Positions 1 through 9,049 are shown, numbered from the stretch's first letter. The stretch is 64,000 nt of DNA from Pseudomonas marginalis (GCF_001645105.1 NZ_LKEG01000026.1:257236-321235), one strand, 5' to 3'. The notes: generated from the sequence alone by a model not told the origin. A program made the numbers and translations.

Positions 1-2
1 TC

Positions 3-704
3 GGTGAGTACGTACACTCGCTGTACGTACCCACCAGTCTCAACCTGGTCAAGATCAAGCCGCTGCGCGGTACCGCGCTGTTCATCCTCGACGCCAAGCT
101 GGTGTTCAAGCTGGTGGACAACTTCTTCGGCGGTGACGGCCGTCACGCCAAGATCGAAGGCCGTGAATTCACCCCCACCGAGTTGCGGGTAGTGCGCATG
201 GTGCTGGAGCAAGCCTTCATCGATTTGAAGGAAGCCTGGCAGGCGATCATGGAAGTCAATTTCGAGTACATCAACTCGGAAGTGAACCCGGCCATGGCCA
301 ACATCGTCGGCCCCAGCGAAGCCATTGTGGTGTCCACCTTCCACATCGAACTCGATGGCGGTGGCGGCGACCTGCACGTGACCATGCCGTACTCGATGAT
401 CGAGCCGGTGCGCGAGATGCTCGATGCCGGTTTCCAGTCCGACCTCGACGACCAGGACGAACGCTGGGTCAAGGCCCTGCGCGAAGACCTGTTGGACGTC
501 GACGTGCCGCTGAGCGCCACGGTGGCCCGTCGCCAGTTGCGCTTGCGCGATATTTTGCACATGCAGCCGGGGGACATCATCCCGGTCGAATTGCCGGAAG
601 AAATGATCATGCGCGCCAATGGCGTGCCGTCGTTCAAGGTCAAGCTGGGTTCCCACAAGGGCAACCTGGCACTGCAGGTGGTGGAGTCGATCACCCGTCG
701 CTGA
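3..704 (+). CDS. fliM: Flagellar motor switch protein FliM (5'-truncated)
   Basis: The reading frame is open from the window edge, so the N-terminus, with the CheY-binding peptide of FliM, is missing. The visible part (about 233 residues) starts inside the middle domain with 'GEYVHSLYVPTSLN' and 'LVDNFFGGDG' and ends in the C-terminal surface-presentation-of-antigens (SpoA) domain that contacts FliN. FliM is the C-ring protein that receives CheY-P and sets rotation direction. The stop is followed by a 56-bp gap and then fliN, as in other pseudomonads. The order fliM-N-O-P-Q-R-flhB makes the identity very secure; only the left end is unknown. Confidence 0.97.
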   Translation, partial: GEYVHSLYVPTSLNLVKIKPLRGTALFILDAKLVFKLVDNFFGGDGRHAKIEGREFTPTELRVVRMVLEQAFIDLKEAWQAIMEVNFEYINSEVNPAMANIVGPSEAIVVSTFHIELDGGGGDLHVTMPYSMIEPVREMLDAGFQSDLDDQDERWVKALREDLLDVDVPLSATVARRQLRLRDILHMQPGDIIPVELPEEMIMRANGVPSFKVKLGSHKGNLALQVVESITRR

Positions 705-760
705 GCCGCCGCTGTTGATGCACCCCTATTTATGAATGTTTGCTCCGCCGAGGACATGTA

Positions 761-1228
761 ATGGCTACCGAACAAGAAATCACTTCCGCCGAAGACCAGG
801 CCCTGGCTGACGAATGGGCAGCGGCATTGGAAGAAACCGGCGATGTTGGCCAGGACGATATCGATGCACTGCTGGCCGCTGATGCCGCCACTGCACCGGC
901 CGGCAAGCGCCTGCCGATGGAAGAATTCGGCAGCGTGCCGAAGAACAATGACCCGGTGACCCTTGATGGCCCGAACCTGGATGTGATTCTCGACATCCCG
1001 GTGTCGATCTCCATGGAAGTGGGCAGCACTGACATCAACATCCGCAACCTGCTGCAACTCAACCAGGGGTCGGTGATCGAGCTTGACCGCCTGGCCGGCG
1101 AGCCGCTGGATGTGCTGGTCAACGGCACCCTGATCGCCCATGGCGAAGTGGTGGTGGTCAACGAAAAGTTCGGCATCCGCCTGACGGACGTGATCAGCCC
1201 GAGCGAACGCATCAAGAAGCTGCGCTGA
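761..1228 (+). CDS. fliN: Flagellar motor switch protein FliN
   Basis: 155-residue C-ring component. The C-terminal SpoA domain (about residues 70-150, with 'LDIPVSISMEVGSTDI' and 'LDVLVNGTLIAHGEVVVV') forms the lower part of the switch with FliM. The ATG at 761 is chosen over an in-frame TTG at 740 because AGGA sits about 8 bases upstream and the product begins 'MATEQEIT'. The N-terminal extension contains 'GQDDIDALLAAD' (residues 30-41), which resembles the CheY-binding EIDALL peptide normally found at the start of FliM. One base separates its stop from fliO. Confidence 0.97.
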   Translation: MATEQEITSAEDQALADEWAAALEETGDVGQDDIDALLAADAATAPAGKRLPMEEFGSVPKNNDPVTLDGPNLDVILDIPVSISMEVGSTDINIRNLLQLNQGSVIELDRLAGEPLDVLVNGTLIAHGEVVVVNEKFGIRLTDVISPSERIKKLR

Positions 1229-1229
1229 T

Positions 1230-1667
1230 ATGAAACGGCTGATGGTGGGACTGTTAGTCGCGCTGCCATTGGACGCCTGGGCGGCCGAACCGGTGGCTCA
1301 GGCCGCGGCCGCCGCGCCGGTGGGCAGTGGCCTGGGCGGGCAATTGACCCAACTGGTGCTGGGGCTGTTGCTGGTGGTCGGCTTGATCTTCGTGCTGGCC
1401 TGGTTGCTGCGTCGAGTGCAGAGCGTCGGTCCGGGCAACGCCCAGGTCATCGAGCTGATCGGCTCGCGCGCCCTCGGCCCGCGTGATCGGCTGGTGCTGG
1501 TGCAAGTGGGTGAGGAACAGATCCTGCTGGGCATCACCCCCGGCCGCATCACCCCCTTGCACGTGCTCAAGACTCCGGTGAACGTGGACTCGTCCAAGCC
1601 CGCCACGCCAGAATTCGCCCAGCGCCTGATGGAGTTGCTGGGCAAGGATCAGAAGGATAAGAAGTAA
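1230..1667 (+). CDS. fliO: Flagellar biosynthetic protein FliO
   Basis: 145 residues. An N-terminal signal-like stretch is followed by an Ala/Pro linker and one clear membrane helix around residues 33-60 ('[17 protein letters not shown]'), then a small cytoplasmic domain with '[19 protein letters not shown]'. FliO is the poorly conserved assembly factor for the FliP pore of the flagellar export gate. The gene starts one base after fliN and its TAA overlaps the fliP start codon by one base, so the genes are probably translationally coupled. Identity rests on position, topology and the GPRDRLVL motif. Confidence 0.93.
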   Translation: MKRLMVGLLVALPLDAWAAEPVAQAAAAAPVGSGLGGQLTQLVLGLLLVVGLIFVLAWLLRRVQSVGPGNAQVIELIGSRALGPRDRLVLVQVGEEQILLGITPGRITPLHVLKTPVNVDSSKPATPEFAQRLMELLGKDQKDKK

Positions 1668-2410
1668 TGCGCGTTTTATTGACGCTCATGCTGTTGCTGG
1701 CGACGCCATTGGCGTTCGGCGCCGACCCGTTGTCGATCCCGGCCATTACGCTGGGGACCAACGCGGCGGGTGCGCAGGAATATTCGGTCAGCCTGCAGAT
1801 CCTGCTGATCATGACCGCGCTGAGCTTTATCCCGGCGTTTGTCATGCTGATGACCAGCTTCACGCGGATCATCATCGTGTTCTCGATCCTGCGCCAGGCC
1901 CTGGGCCTGCAGCAGACGCCGTCGAACCAGATCCTCACCGGCATGGCCTTATTCTTGACGCTGTTCATCATGGCGCCGGTGTTCGACAAGGTGAACCAGC
2001 AAGCCCTGCAACCCTACCTGGCGGAAAAAATGACCGCCCAGGACGCCATCGACAAGGCCCAGGGCCCGATCAAGGATTTCATGCTGTCGCAGACCCGCTC
2101 CAGCGACCTTGAGCTCTTCATGCGCCTGTCCAAGCGGACCGACATCGCCACCCCGGACCAGGCGCCGTTGACCATCCTGGTGCCGGCGTTCGTCACCTCC
2201 GAATTGAAGACGGCGTTCCAAATCGGCTTCATGATCTTTATCCCGTTCCTGATCATCGACCTGGTGGTGGCGAGCGTGCTGATGGCCATGGGTATGATGA
2301 TGCTGTCGCCGCTGATCATCTCGTTGCCGTTCAAGATCATGCTGTTTGTGCTGGTGGACGGCTGGGCGCTGATTATCGGCACCCTGGCCAGTAGTTTCGG
2401 CGGGGTATAG
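1667..2410 (+). CDS. fliP: Flagellar export gate protein FliP
   Basis: 247 residues. A cleavable signal peptide ('[11 protein letters not shown]') is followed by four membrane segments and the family signature '[19 protein letters not shown]'-type sequence near residue 65 (here MTSFTRIII). '[15 protein letters not shown]' and the C-terminal '[20 protein letters not shown]' are also FliP hallmarks. FliP forms the pentameric core of the export gate with FliQ and FliR. It overlaps fliO by one base and fliQ follows after 4 bases, within the fliMNOPQR-flhB operon. Confidence 0.98.
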   Translation: MRVLLTLMLLLATPLAFGADPLSIPAITLGTNAAGAQEYSVSLQILLIMTALSFIPAFVMLMTSFTRIIIVFSILRQALGLQQTPSNQILTGMALFLTLFIMAPVFDKVNQQALQPYLAEKMTAQDAIDKAQGPIKDFMLSQTRSSDLELFMRLSKRTDIATPDQAPLTILVPAFVTSELKTAFQIGFMIFIPFLIIDLVVASVLMAMGMMMLSPLIISLPFKIMLFVLVDGWALIIGTLASSFGGV

Positions 2411-2414
2411 CGCA

Positions 2415-2684
2415 ATGACTCCCGAAGTCGCCGTCGACCTGTTCCGTGAAGCGCTGTGGCTGACCACCGTGATGGTCGCGGTGCTAGTGGTGCCGAGCCT
2501 GTTGGTGGGCCTGTTGGTGGCGATGTTCCAGGCCGCGACCCAGATCAACGAACAGACCTTGAGCTTCCTGCCGCGCCTGCTGGTGATGCTGGTCACCCTG
2601 ATCGTCGCCGGCCCGTGGCTGGTGCAGACCTTCATGGAATACATCCTGCAGCTGTACGGCAGTATTCCGCAGTTGATCGGCTGA
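2415..2684 (+). CDS. fliQ: Flagellar export gate protein FliQ
   Basis: 89-residue protein with two membrane helices (about residues 12-38 and 52-75) and the FliQ signatures 'FREALWLT', 'FQAATQINEQTLSFLP' and 'KLLVMLVTLIVAGPW'-like sequence (here RLLVMLVTLIVAGPW). It packs around the FliP-FliR core of the type III export gate. It lies between fliP and fliR with 4-base gaps on both sides. Confidence 0.98.
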   Translation: MTPEVAVDLFREALWLTTVMVAVLVVPSLLVGLLVAMFQAATQINEQTLSFLPRLLVMLVTLIVAGPWLVQTFMEYILQLYGSIPQLIG

Positions 2685-2688
2685 CCCG

Positions 2689-3474
2689 ATGCAATCCTTG
2701 CTGGCATTGACCGACACCCAGATCAGCACTTGGGTGGCGTCCTTCATTTTGCCGCTGTTCCGGATAACGGCCATGTTGATGGCCATGCCGGTGTTCGGCA
2801 CGACCCTCGTGCCACGGCGGATCCGCTTGTATTTCGCCGTGGCTATTACGGTGGTGCTTGTGCCTGGCCTGCCGCCGATGCCGCCGGTCAATGCGCTGGA
2901 CCTCAGTGCCCTGATGCTCATCGCCGAGCAGGTCCTGATCGGTACGCTGCTGGGCTTCTCGCTGCAGCTGTTTTTCCAGGCGTTTGTGATCGCCGGGCAA
3001 ATCATCTCGATCCAGATGGGCATGGGCTTCGCGTCCATGGTCGACCCCACCAACGGTGTGTCGGCGGCGGTGATCGGGCAGTTCCTGACCATGCTGGTGA
3101 CCCTGCTGTTCCTGGCGATGAACGGCCACCTGGTGGCGTTCGAGGTGCTGACCGAAAGCTTCACCACCTTGCCGGTGGGCTCGGGGCTGGTGGTCAACCA
3201 TTTCTGGGAAGTGGTGGGGCGGCTTGGCTGGGTGTTGGGTGCCTCGCTGTTGCTGGTGCTGCCGGCCATTACTGCGTTGCTGGTGGTCAATATCGCGTTT
3301 GGCGTAATGACCCGTGCGGCGCCGCAACTGAACATCTTTTCGATCGGTTTCCCGTTGACCCTGGTATTGGGCATGGGGATTTTCTGGATCGGCCTGGCGG
3401 ACATTCTCAATCAGTATCAACCGCTGGCGACCGACGCCTTGCAGTTCTTACGTGACCTGGCACGGGCGCGCTGA
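2689..3474 (+). CDS. fliR: Flagellar export gate protein FliR
   Basis: 261 residues, six or so hydrophobic helices, with 'FILPLFRITAMLMAMPVFG' near the N-terminus and the conserved 'GQIISIQMGMGFASMVDP' region near residue 105. FliR closes the FliP5-FliQ4-FliR1 export gate. There is no obvious Shine-Dalgarno before the ATG, consistent with coupled translation from fliQ. flhB begins 3 bases after the stop. Confidence 0.98.
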   Translation: MQSLLALTDTQISTWVASFILPLFRITAMLMAMPVFGTTLVPRRIRLYFAVAITVVLVPGLPPMPPVNALDLSALMLIAEQVLIGTLLGFSLQLFFQAFVIAGQIISIQMGMGFASMVDPTNGVSAAVIGQFLTMLVTLLFLAMNGHLVAFEVLTESFTTLPVGSGLVVNHFWEVVGRLGWVLGASLLLVLPAITALLVVNIAFGVMTRAAPQLNIFSIGFPLTLVLGMGIFWIGLADILNQYQPLATDALQFLRDLARAR

Positions 3475-3477
3475 GCC

Positions 3478-4614
3478 ATGGCCGAGAGCGAGAGTGGTCA
3501 GGACAAAACAGAAGACCCCACGGAGAAACGCAAAAAGGACTCCAGGGAAAAGGGCGAGATTGCGCGCTCCAAAGAGCTCAATACCGTCGCCACCATGATG
3601 GCCGGCTCCGGTGCCTTGCTGATCTACGGCGGTGGCCTGGCGCTGGACTTGATGGAGTTGATGAAGCACAACTTCGCCTTGCCCCGCGAAGTGCTGCTCA
3701 ACCCCGACGCCATGGGCCAGTACCTGCTGCACTCGGGCAAGATCGCGATCCTGGCGGTGCAGCCGATCCTGATCACCTTGCTGCTGGCCGCGCTGATCGG
3801 CCCGGTCGCCCTCGGCGGCTGGCTGTTTGCTGCCGGCAGCATGGCGCCCAAATTCAGCCGCATGAACCCCGGTGCCGGGCTCAAGCGCATGTTTTCCGCC
3901 AAGGCCTTGGTGGAGCTGCTCAAGGCCTTGGCCAAGTTCATCCTGATTCTGTTTGTGGCGTTGATGGTGTTGTCGTCCGACATCGACGACCTGCTGCGCA
4001 TTGCCCATGAACCGCTGGAATCAGCGATCATCCACAGCGTGCAGGTGGTGGGCTGGAGCGCGCTGTGGATGGCGGCGGGGCTGATCATCATCGCCGCGGT
4101 GGATGCGCCGATCCAGCTGTGGGAAAGCCACAAGAAACTGCTGATGACCAAGCAGGAAGTGCGCGATGAGCACAAGGACCAGGAAGGCCGCCCCGAGGTC
4201 AAGCAGCGCATTCGCCAGCTGCAGCGGGAAATGTCCCAGCGCAAGATGATGGCCTCGGTGCCCGACGCCGACGTGATCATCACCAACCCGACCCACTACG
4301 CCGTGGCCCTCAAGTACGACCCGGAGAAGGGCGGCGCGCCGATGCTGCTGGCCAAGGGCAGCGATTTTACCGCGTTGAAAATCCGAGAAATTGCGGTGGC
4401 TCACGACATCCTCCTGCTGGAGTCGCCGGAGCTGGCGCGGTCGATCTTCTACTCCACCGACCTCGACCAGGAAATCCCTGCCGGGTTGTACCTGGCCGTG
4501 GCGCAGGTATTGGCCTATGTCTATCAGATTCGCCAGTACCGCGCGGGCAAGGGCAAACGCCCGGATCCGCTCAAAGACCTGCCAATCCCGCCGGAATTGC
4601 GCCGCGATTCCTGA
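3478..4614 (+). CDS. flhB: Flagellar biosynthesis protein FlhB
   Basis: 378 residues. A charged N-terminal stretch ('DKTEDPTEKRKKDSREKGE') is typical of FlhB, followed by four membrane segments to about residue 215 and a cytoplasmic domain. The self-cleavage motif NPTH is present at about residues 271-274 ('IITNPTHYAVALKYD'); cleavage between Asn and Pro switches export specificity from rod-hook to filament substrates. It is the last gene of the fliM-flhB run; the next gene lies 127 bases away behind an unusual palindrome. Confidence 0.98.
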   Translation: MAESESGQDKTEDPTEKRKKDSREKGEIARSKELNTVATMMAGSGALLIYGGGLALDLMELMKHNFALPREVLLNPDAMGQYLLHSGKIAILAVQPILITLLLAALIGPVALGGWLFAAGSMAPKFSRMNPGAGLKRMFSAKALVELLKALAKFILILFVALMVLSSDIDDLLRIAHEPLESAIIHSVQVVGWSALWMAAGLIIIAAVDAPIQLWESHKKLLMTKQEVRDEHKDQEGRPEVKQRIRQLQREMSQRKMMASVPDADVIITNPTHYAVALKYDPEKGGAPMLLAKGSDFTALKIREIAVAHDILLLESPELARSIFYSTDLDQEIPAGLYLAVAQVLAYVYQIRQYRAGKGKRPDPLKDLPIPPELRRDS

Positions 4615-4652
4615 TTTTTGTCGGCTACCACTCGTCGTGAATGCCTGTCTAC

Positions 4653-4668
4653 CTGTCAACTTTGACAG
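4653..4668. promoter_or_regulatory. Palindrome CTGTCAA-CT-TTGACAG upstream of cold-shock gene
   Basis: A 16-bp site with perfect 7-bp arms followed by TAG lies about 75 bases before the first start of the cold-shock gene. The same 16-bp layout (CTGTCA-N4-TGACAG, followed by TAGGC) occurs before both large paralogous genes at 51,677 and 54,557. It fits the loose LexA skeleton CTGT-N8-ACAG, but its inside is not TA-rich as in known LexA boxes. The protein that binds it is unknown. Confidence 0.5.
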
Positions 4669-4741
4669 TAGTCACTGGGGCGTTCTCGCGGTTCTATTGC
4701 CTAAAGCACTGCGCGAAGGCTGTAGATGAGAGGCAGGGAGA

Positions 4742-5170
4742 GTGGTTTTGAAGGCGGTCAGAGGCACTGTCAAATTTTACGACCAGATATCCGGGATGGG
4801 TTTGATTGCCCTGGAAAACGGTGAAGATGACGTGCGAGTGAATTTCATCGGTTCGCGAGGCATTCGGCTTGTCGAGGGCTTGCGGGTGGAGGTCCAGAGA
4901 ATCCATGGGCCCGATGCGGTCTACGCATCCGCGGTGAGCGTTATCCCGCAAGTCAGGAGAACGGCAATGGCAACGGGTACTGTGAAGTGGTTTAACGCGA
5001 CGAAGGGGTTTGGCTTTATTACTCCGGATGATGGAAGCGCAGATGTTTTCGCCCATTACTCGGCGATCCAATCGGATGGGTACAAAACCCTGAAAGAGAA
5101 CCAAAAAGTAGAATATGAAATTGCGGACGGACCGAAGGGCCCGCAGGCCGGAAACATACGGGTTCTGTAA
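4742..5170 (+). CDS. Tandem cold-shock-domain protein with nested Csp
   Basis: 142 residues with two cold-shock domains. The N-terminal copy (about residues 5-68, '[17 protein letters not shown]') is degenerate: the RNP1 motif KGFGFI is replaced by SGMGLI. The C-terminal copy (residues 76-142, '[18 protein letters not shown]' and later 'DVFAHYSAI') is a canonical nucleic-acid-binding CspA fold. The GTG at 4742 is the first start; TTG at 4748 is also possible, with AGGGAGAG close upstream. The ATG at 4967 has its own strong AGGAG 8 bases upstream and would make a normal 67-residue Csp. It lies between flhB and flhA. It probably acts as an RNA chaperone; its link to motility is unknown. Confidence 0.85.
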   Translation: MVLKAVRGTVKFYDQISGMGLIALENGEDDVRVNFIGSRGIRLVEGLRVEVQRIHGPDAVYASAVSVIPQVRRTAMATGTVKWFNATKGFGFITPDDGSADVFAHYSAIQSDGYKTLKENQKVEYEIADGPKGPQAGNIRVL

Positions 5171-5250
5171 ACGTTCATTTGATAACAATCGCCCTGCCTC
5201 CATCAGCTGCGCAACGGCTAGAGCGGGCTACGGATGTACACCAATCCAAC

Positions 5251-5340
5251 TGTGGGAGGGGGCTTGCTCCCGATTGCAGTGTGTCAGGCCAAGAACAGGC
5301 CACTGACACACCGCTATCGGGAGCAAGCCCCCTCCCACAT
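5251..5340. repeat. REP-type inverted pair (REPIN)
   Basis: Two REP sequences face each other: 'tgtgggagggggcttgctcc' at 5251 and its inverted copy ending 'cctcccacat' at 5340, with a spacer of about 40 bases. Such pairs are mobilised non-autonomously by RAYT transposases; no RAYT gene lies in this window. It sits in the 175-base gap after the cold-shock gene. Confidence 0.9.
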
Positions 5341-5405
5341 TTGATTGGGGTCGCACCCCTTAAAAATCGGACGTCTGCAGCCATCTACGGCCTCAAGACA
5401 AAAGT

Positions 5406-5422
5406 TGGAAGGCTTCTTGCAA
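5406..5422 (+). promoter_or_regulatory. Candidate sigma54 (RpoN) promoter for flhA
   Basis: The sequence TTGGAAGGCTTCTTGCAA has the invariant GG (5407-5408) and GC (5419-5420) exactly ten bases apart, matching the -24/-12 layout of RpoN promoters (TGGCAC-N5-TTGCA) except for the CAC bases. It lies about 65 bases before the flhA GTG. flhA is a FleQ/RpoN-dependent gene in P. aeruginosa, which supports the call. Confidence 0.6.
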
Positions 5423-5485
5423 TACCGCCTGCAGGACGCCTCCCGGCGTCAAAAGTTTGCTTCAAGGAAACGAGGAATACCGGTG

Positions 5486-7615
5486 GTGGATCGCTCTCAA
5501 ATGTTCGGCACGGCCCGTACCACCCTGACTGACCTCTCGCGGGGCAATCTGGGTGTGCCGTTGTTGTTGCTGGTCATGCTGGCAATGATGATGTTGCCGA
5601 TGCCGCCGTTCCTGTTGGACGTGTTCTTCACCTTCAACATCGCCCTGTCGGTGGTGGTGCTGCTGGTGTGCGTCTACGCCTTGCGGCCGCTGGATTTCGC
5701 GGTATTCCCCACCATTTTGCTGGTCGCGACCCTGTTGCGCCTGGCGCTGAACGTGGCGTCGACCCGTGTGGTCATGCTCCACGGCCAGGACGGCCACGCC
5801 GCCGCCGGTAAGGTGATCCAGGCCTTCGGTGAGGTGGTGATCGGCGGTAACTACGTGGTCGGTATCGTGGTGTTTGCGATCCTGATGATCATCAACTTCG
5901 TGGTGGTGACCAAGGGCGCCGGGCGGATCTCCGAGGTGAGCGCGCGCTTCACCCTCGACGCCATGCCCGGCAAACAGATGGCCATCGACGCCGACCTCAA
6001 CGCCGGCCTGATCGACCAGAACCAAGCTAAAACCCGTCGTTTGGAAGTCGCCCAGGAAGCCGAGTTCTACGGCTCCATGGACGGTGCCAGTAAATTCGTG
6101 CGCGGTGACGCCATTGCGGGCCTGCTGATCCTGTTCATCAACCTCATCGGTGGCATGGCAGTCGGCATCTTCCAACACGGCATGACTTTCGGCGATGCGG
6201 GCAAGGTGTACGCCTTGCTGACCATCGGTGACGGTTTAGTGGCGCAATTGCCATCACTGTTGTTATCCACAGCAGCGGCGATCATGGTGACCCGTGCTTC
6301 GGGCTCCGAAGACATGGGCAAGCAGATCAGTCGCCAGATGTTCGCCTCGCCCAAAGCGCTGGCCGTGGCGGCGGGCATTATGGCGATCATGGGCATCGTG
6401 CCGGGCATGCCGCACGTGTCGTTCCTCAGCATGGCTGCGCTGGCCGGTGGCGGTGCGTACCTGTTCTGGAAAAAGCAGAACGCCGTCAAGGTTCAAGCCT
6501 TGCAGGAAGTCGCGCGCCAGCAGGAGCTGCTGCCATCCCCGGCCCGCGCCCAGGAAACCAAGGAGCTTGGCTGGGATGACGTGACCCCGATTGACATGAT
6601 CGGCCTGGAAGTCGGCTATCGCCTGATTCCGCTGGTGGACCGCAACCAGGGCGGGCAATTGCTCGCGCGGATCAAGGGGGTGCGTAAGAAGCTGTCCCAG
6701 GACCTGGGCTTTTTGATGCCCACTGTGCATATCCGCGACAACCTCGACCTGGCGCCCAGTGCCTACCGCTTGACGCTGATGGGCGTGATCCTGGCCGAAG
6801 CCGAGATCTACCCGGACCGCGAGCTGGCGATCAACCCTGGGCAGGTGTTCGGCAGCCTCAATGGCATCACCGCCAAAGATCCGGCTTTTGGCCTGGAAGC
6901 GGTATGGATCGAAATCAGCCAGCGCAGCCAGGCCCAGTCGCTCGGCTATACCGTGGTGGACGCCAGCACCGTGGTTGCCACTCACCTCAACCAGATTTTG
7001 TACAAGCACTCCCATGAGTTGATCGGCCATGAGGAAGTCCAGCAATTGATGGGTTTGCTCGGCAAAGCCTCGCCAAAACTCGCCGAAGAGCTGGTGCCGG
7101 GCATCCTCTCTCTGTCGCAATTGCTCAAAGTGCTGCAGGCGCTGCTGGCCGAACAAGTGCCGGTACGCGACATTCGCAGCATCGCCGAGGCCATCGCCAA
7201 CAACGCCGCCAAGAGTCAAGATACTGCCGCCTTGGTGGCTGCGGTGCGCGTCGGATTGTCGCGTGCAATCGTGCAAAGCATTGTAGGGCTTGACTCCGAG
7301 CTGCCTGTGATCACCTTGGAACCAAGGTTGGAACAAATATTGCTCAATAGTATTCAGAAGGCAGGACAAGGCCAGGAAGAGGGCGTTCTGCTGGAGCCAA
7401 GCATGGCTGAGAAGCTGCAGCGTTCGTTGATCGACGCCGCACAGCGCCAGGAAATGCAGGGCCAACCGGTGATCCTGCTGGTGGCAGGCCCCGTCCGGGC
7501 GATGTTGTCGCGGTTTGGACGCCTGGCAGTACCGAATTTGCACGTTTTGGCTTATCAGGAAATTCCTGACAACAAGCAAGTGACTATCGTCGCGACAGTA
7601 GGGCCCAACGGCTGA
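5486..7615 (+). CDS. flhA: Flagellar export protein FlhA
   Basis: 709 residues from the GTG at 5486 ('MDRSQMFGTAR' when read as Met), matching the usual FlhA length; GAGGAA lies 8 bases upstream. An in-frame GTG at 5483 is the alternative. Residues about 20-330 hold eight membrane helices and the FHIPEP region ('PLDFAVFPTILLVATLLRLALN'-type, 'GRISEVSARFTLDAMPGKQM'). After a linker, residues about 360-700 form the cytoplasmic ring that docks chaperone-substrate complexes. FlhA is the main ion-driven engine component of flagellar export. It is followed closely by flhF. Confidence 0.97.
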   Translation: MDRSQMFGTARTTLTDLSRGNLGVPLLLLVMLAMMMLPMPPFLLDVFFTFNIALSVVVLLVCVYALRPLDFAVFPTILLVATLLRLALNVASTRVVMLHGQDGHAAAGKVIQAFGEVVIGGNYVVGIVVFAILMIINFVVVTKGAGRISEVSARFTLDAMPGKQMAIDADLNAGLIDQNQAKTRRLEVAQEAEFYGSMDGASKFVRGDAIAGLLILFINLIGGMAVGIFQHGMTFGDAGKVYALLTIGDGLVAQLPSLLLSTAAAIMVTRASGSEDMGKQISRQMFASPKALAVAAGIMAIMGIVPGMPHVSFLSMAALAGGGAYLFWKKQNAVKVQALQEVARQQELLPSPARAQETKELGWDDVTPIDMIGLEVGYRLIPLVDRNQGGQLLARIKGVRKKLSQDLGFLMPTVHIRDNLDLAPSAYRLTLMGVILAEAEIYPDRELAINPGQVFGSLNGITAKDPAFGLEAVWIEISQRSQAQSLGYTVVDASTVVATHLNQILYKHSHELIGHEEVQQLMGLLGKASPKLAEELVPGILSLSQLLKVLQALLAEQVPVRDIRSIAEAIANNAAKSQDTAALVAAVRVGLSRAIVQSIVGLDSELPVITLEPRLEQILLNSIQKAGQGQEEGVLLEPSMAEKLQRSLIDAAQRQEMQGQPVILLVAGPVRAMLSRFGRLAVPNLHVLAYQEIPDNKQVTIVATVGPNG

Positions 7616-7627
7616 GGGTAGTGGGTT

Positions 7628-8944
7628 ATGCAAGTTAAGCGTTTTTTCGCCGCCGATATGCGTCAGGCCATGAAACTGGTTCGTGATGAGCTGGGCGCCG
7701 ACGCCGCGATTATCGGAAACCGTCGTATTGCCGGCGGTGTCGAGCTGACGGCTGCCCTGGATTACACCCCCCAGGCCCTGGCGCCACGCGTGCCGAACAT
7801 GGAGCTTGAAGACGAGCTGCGCAAGACCGCTTCGCGCATTGTCTCGGCCCAGGCTGAGCTGAGCATGCGGGGCGACAGCGATGCCACCACCAATCGCCAG
7901 TTGTTCGCCGGCTTGCCGTTGACCGCTGCCGAGCCGCTGGTCGAGCCCACCTTCAAAGAGCCGCCACGTCCGGCCGCGCCTGCCCCGGCTGCGGCTGTCG
8001 ACCAGCGCGTGTTCGACTCGATGCGTTTTGAACTCAACGGCCTGCGCGAACTGCTCGAAGTGCAGCTTGGCTCGCTTGCCTGGACCCAATTGCAAGCCAG
8101 CAAGCCGCAACAGGCCAACCTGTGGCGCCGTCTGCAACGCATCGGTTTGTCCGGCCCGTTGTCCCGCGACCTGCTGGCGCTGACCACCGAAATCGAAGAA
8201 CCCCGCCAGGCCTGGCGCATGTTGCTGGCCCACTTGGCGCGCATGATTGCCACCCCGGAAATCGAACCCCTGGAAGAGGGCGGTGTGATTGCCATGGTCG
8301 GCCCAGCCGGCATGGGCAAGACCACCACCCTGGCCAAGCTGGCCGCACGCTATGTGCTCAAGTACGGCGCGCAGAATATCGCGCTGGTGAGCATGGACAG
8401 CTACCGCATTGGCGCCCAGGAACAGCTCAAGACCCTGGGCCGGATCCTCAACGTATCGGTGACCCATGTCGACCCGGGCCAGTCCTTGGCCAACGCCCTC
8501 GACCCGCTGCTGCGCAAGCGCGTGGTGCTGATCGATACCGCCGGCCTGCAAGCCAGCGACCCGGCGTTGCGCATGCAACTGGAAAGCCTGGCCGGTCGCG
8601 GCATCAAGTCGAAAAATTACCTGGTGCTTGCAACCACCAGCCAGAAACAAGTTCTTACCGCTGCGTACCACAGTTACAAGCGTTGTGGTCTGGCCGGTTG
8701 CATCCTCACCAAGCTCGACGAAACCGCGAGCCTGGGCGAGGTGCTGAGCCTGGCCATCAGTCATGAATTGCCGGTCGCCTACCTGACCGACGGACCGCGG
8801 ATCCCGGATGATCTGCATCTGCCGCGCCGTCATCAGTTGGTCAGCCGCGCAGTCAGCGTGCAAATGCAAGAAGAGCCTAGCGAGGAAGCGATGGCCGATA
8901 TGTTCGCCGACCTTTACCACAGCCCGGCAAAACGGGTGGGTTGA
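7628..8944 (+). CDS. flhF: Flagellar biosynthesis GTPase FlhF
   Basis: 438-residue SRP-type GTPase that places the flagellum at the cell pole. An N-terminal basic/variable region with an Ala/Pro-rich linker (about residues 100-130) precedes the NG domain. Visible G motifs are the P-loop 'GPAGMGKTTT' near residue 225, 'DTAGLQ' near 303 and 'TKLDE' near 361. fleN follows after a 105-base gap. In polar-flagellated bacteria FlhF and FleN set position and number of flagella together. Confidence 0.97.
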   Translation: MQVKRFFAADMRQAMKLVRDELGADAAIIGNRRIAGGVELTAALDYTPQALAPRVPNMELEDELRKTASRIVSAQAELSMRGDSDATTNRQLFAGLPLTAAEPLVEPTFKEPPRPAAPAPAAAVDQRVFDSMRFELNGLRELLEVQLGSLAWTQLQASKPQQANLWRRLQRIGLSGPLSRDLLALTTEIEEPRQAWRMLLAHLARMIATPEIEPLEEGGVIAMVGPAGMGKTTTLAKLAARYVLKYGAQNIALVSMDSYRIGAQEQLKTLGRILNVSVTHVDPGQSLANALDPLLRKRVVLIDTAGLQASDPALRMQLESLAGRGIKSKNYLVLATTSQKQVLTAAYHSYKRCGLAGCILTKLDETASLGEVLSLAISHELPVAYLTDGPRIPDDLHLPRRHQLVSRAVSVQMQEEPSEEAMADMFADLYHSPAKRVG

Positions 8945-9049
8945 GTCAGGATGAACACCGTGAAATGTACCTACATCGATGGTCTGCAAGCGATTCACGC
9001 GGCCAAGCCATGTAGCCTGCGTCTAAGCAAGACAAGGTAAAGAAATAAA

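Noticed and set aside
5251..5340. CRISPR repeats suggested by recurring 'tgtgggagggggcttgc'
   Set aside because: The elements are inverted pairs scattered between genes, not regularly spaced direct repeats with spacers.
6263..8998. A 911-codon minus-strand frame across flhA and flhF
   Set aside because: Low-complexity His/Gln-rich shadow; flhA and flhF are intact on the plus strand.
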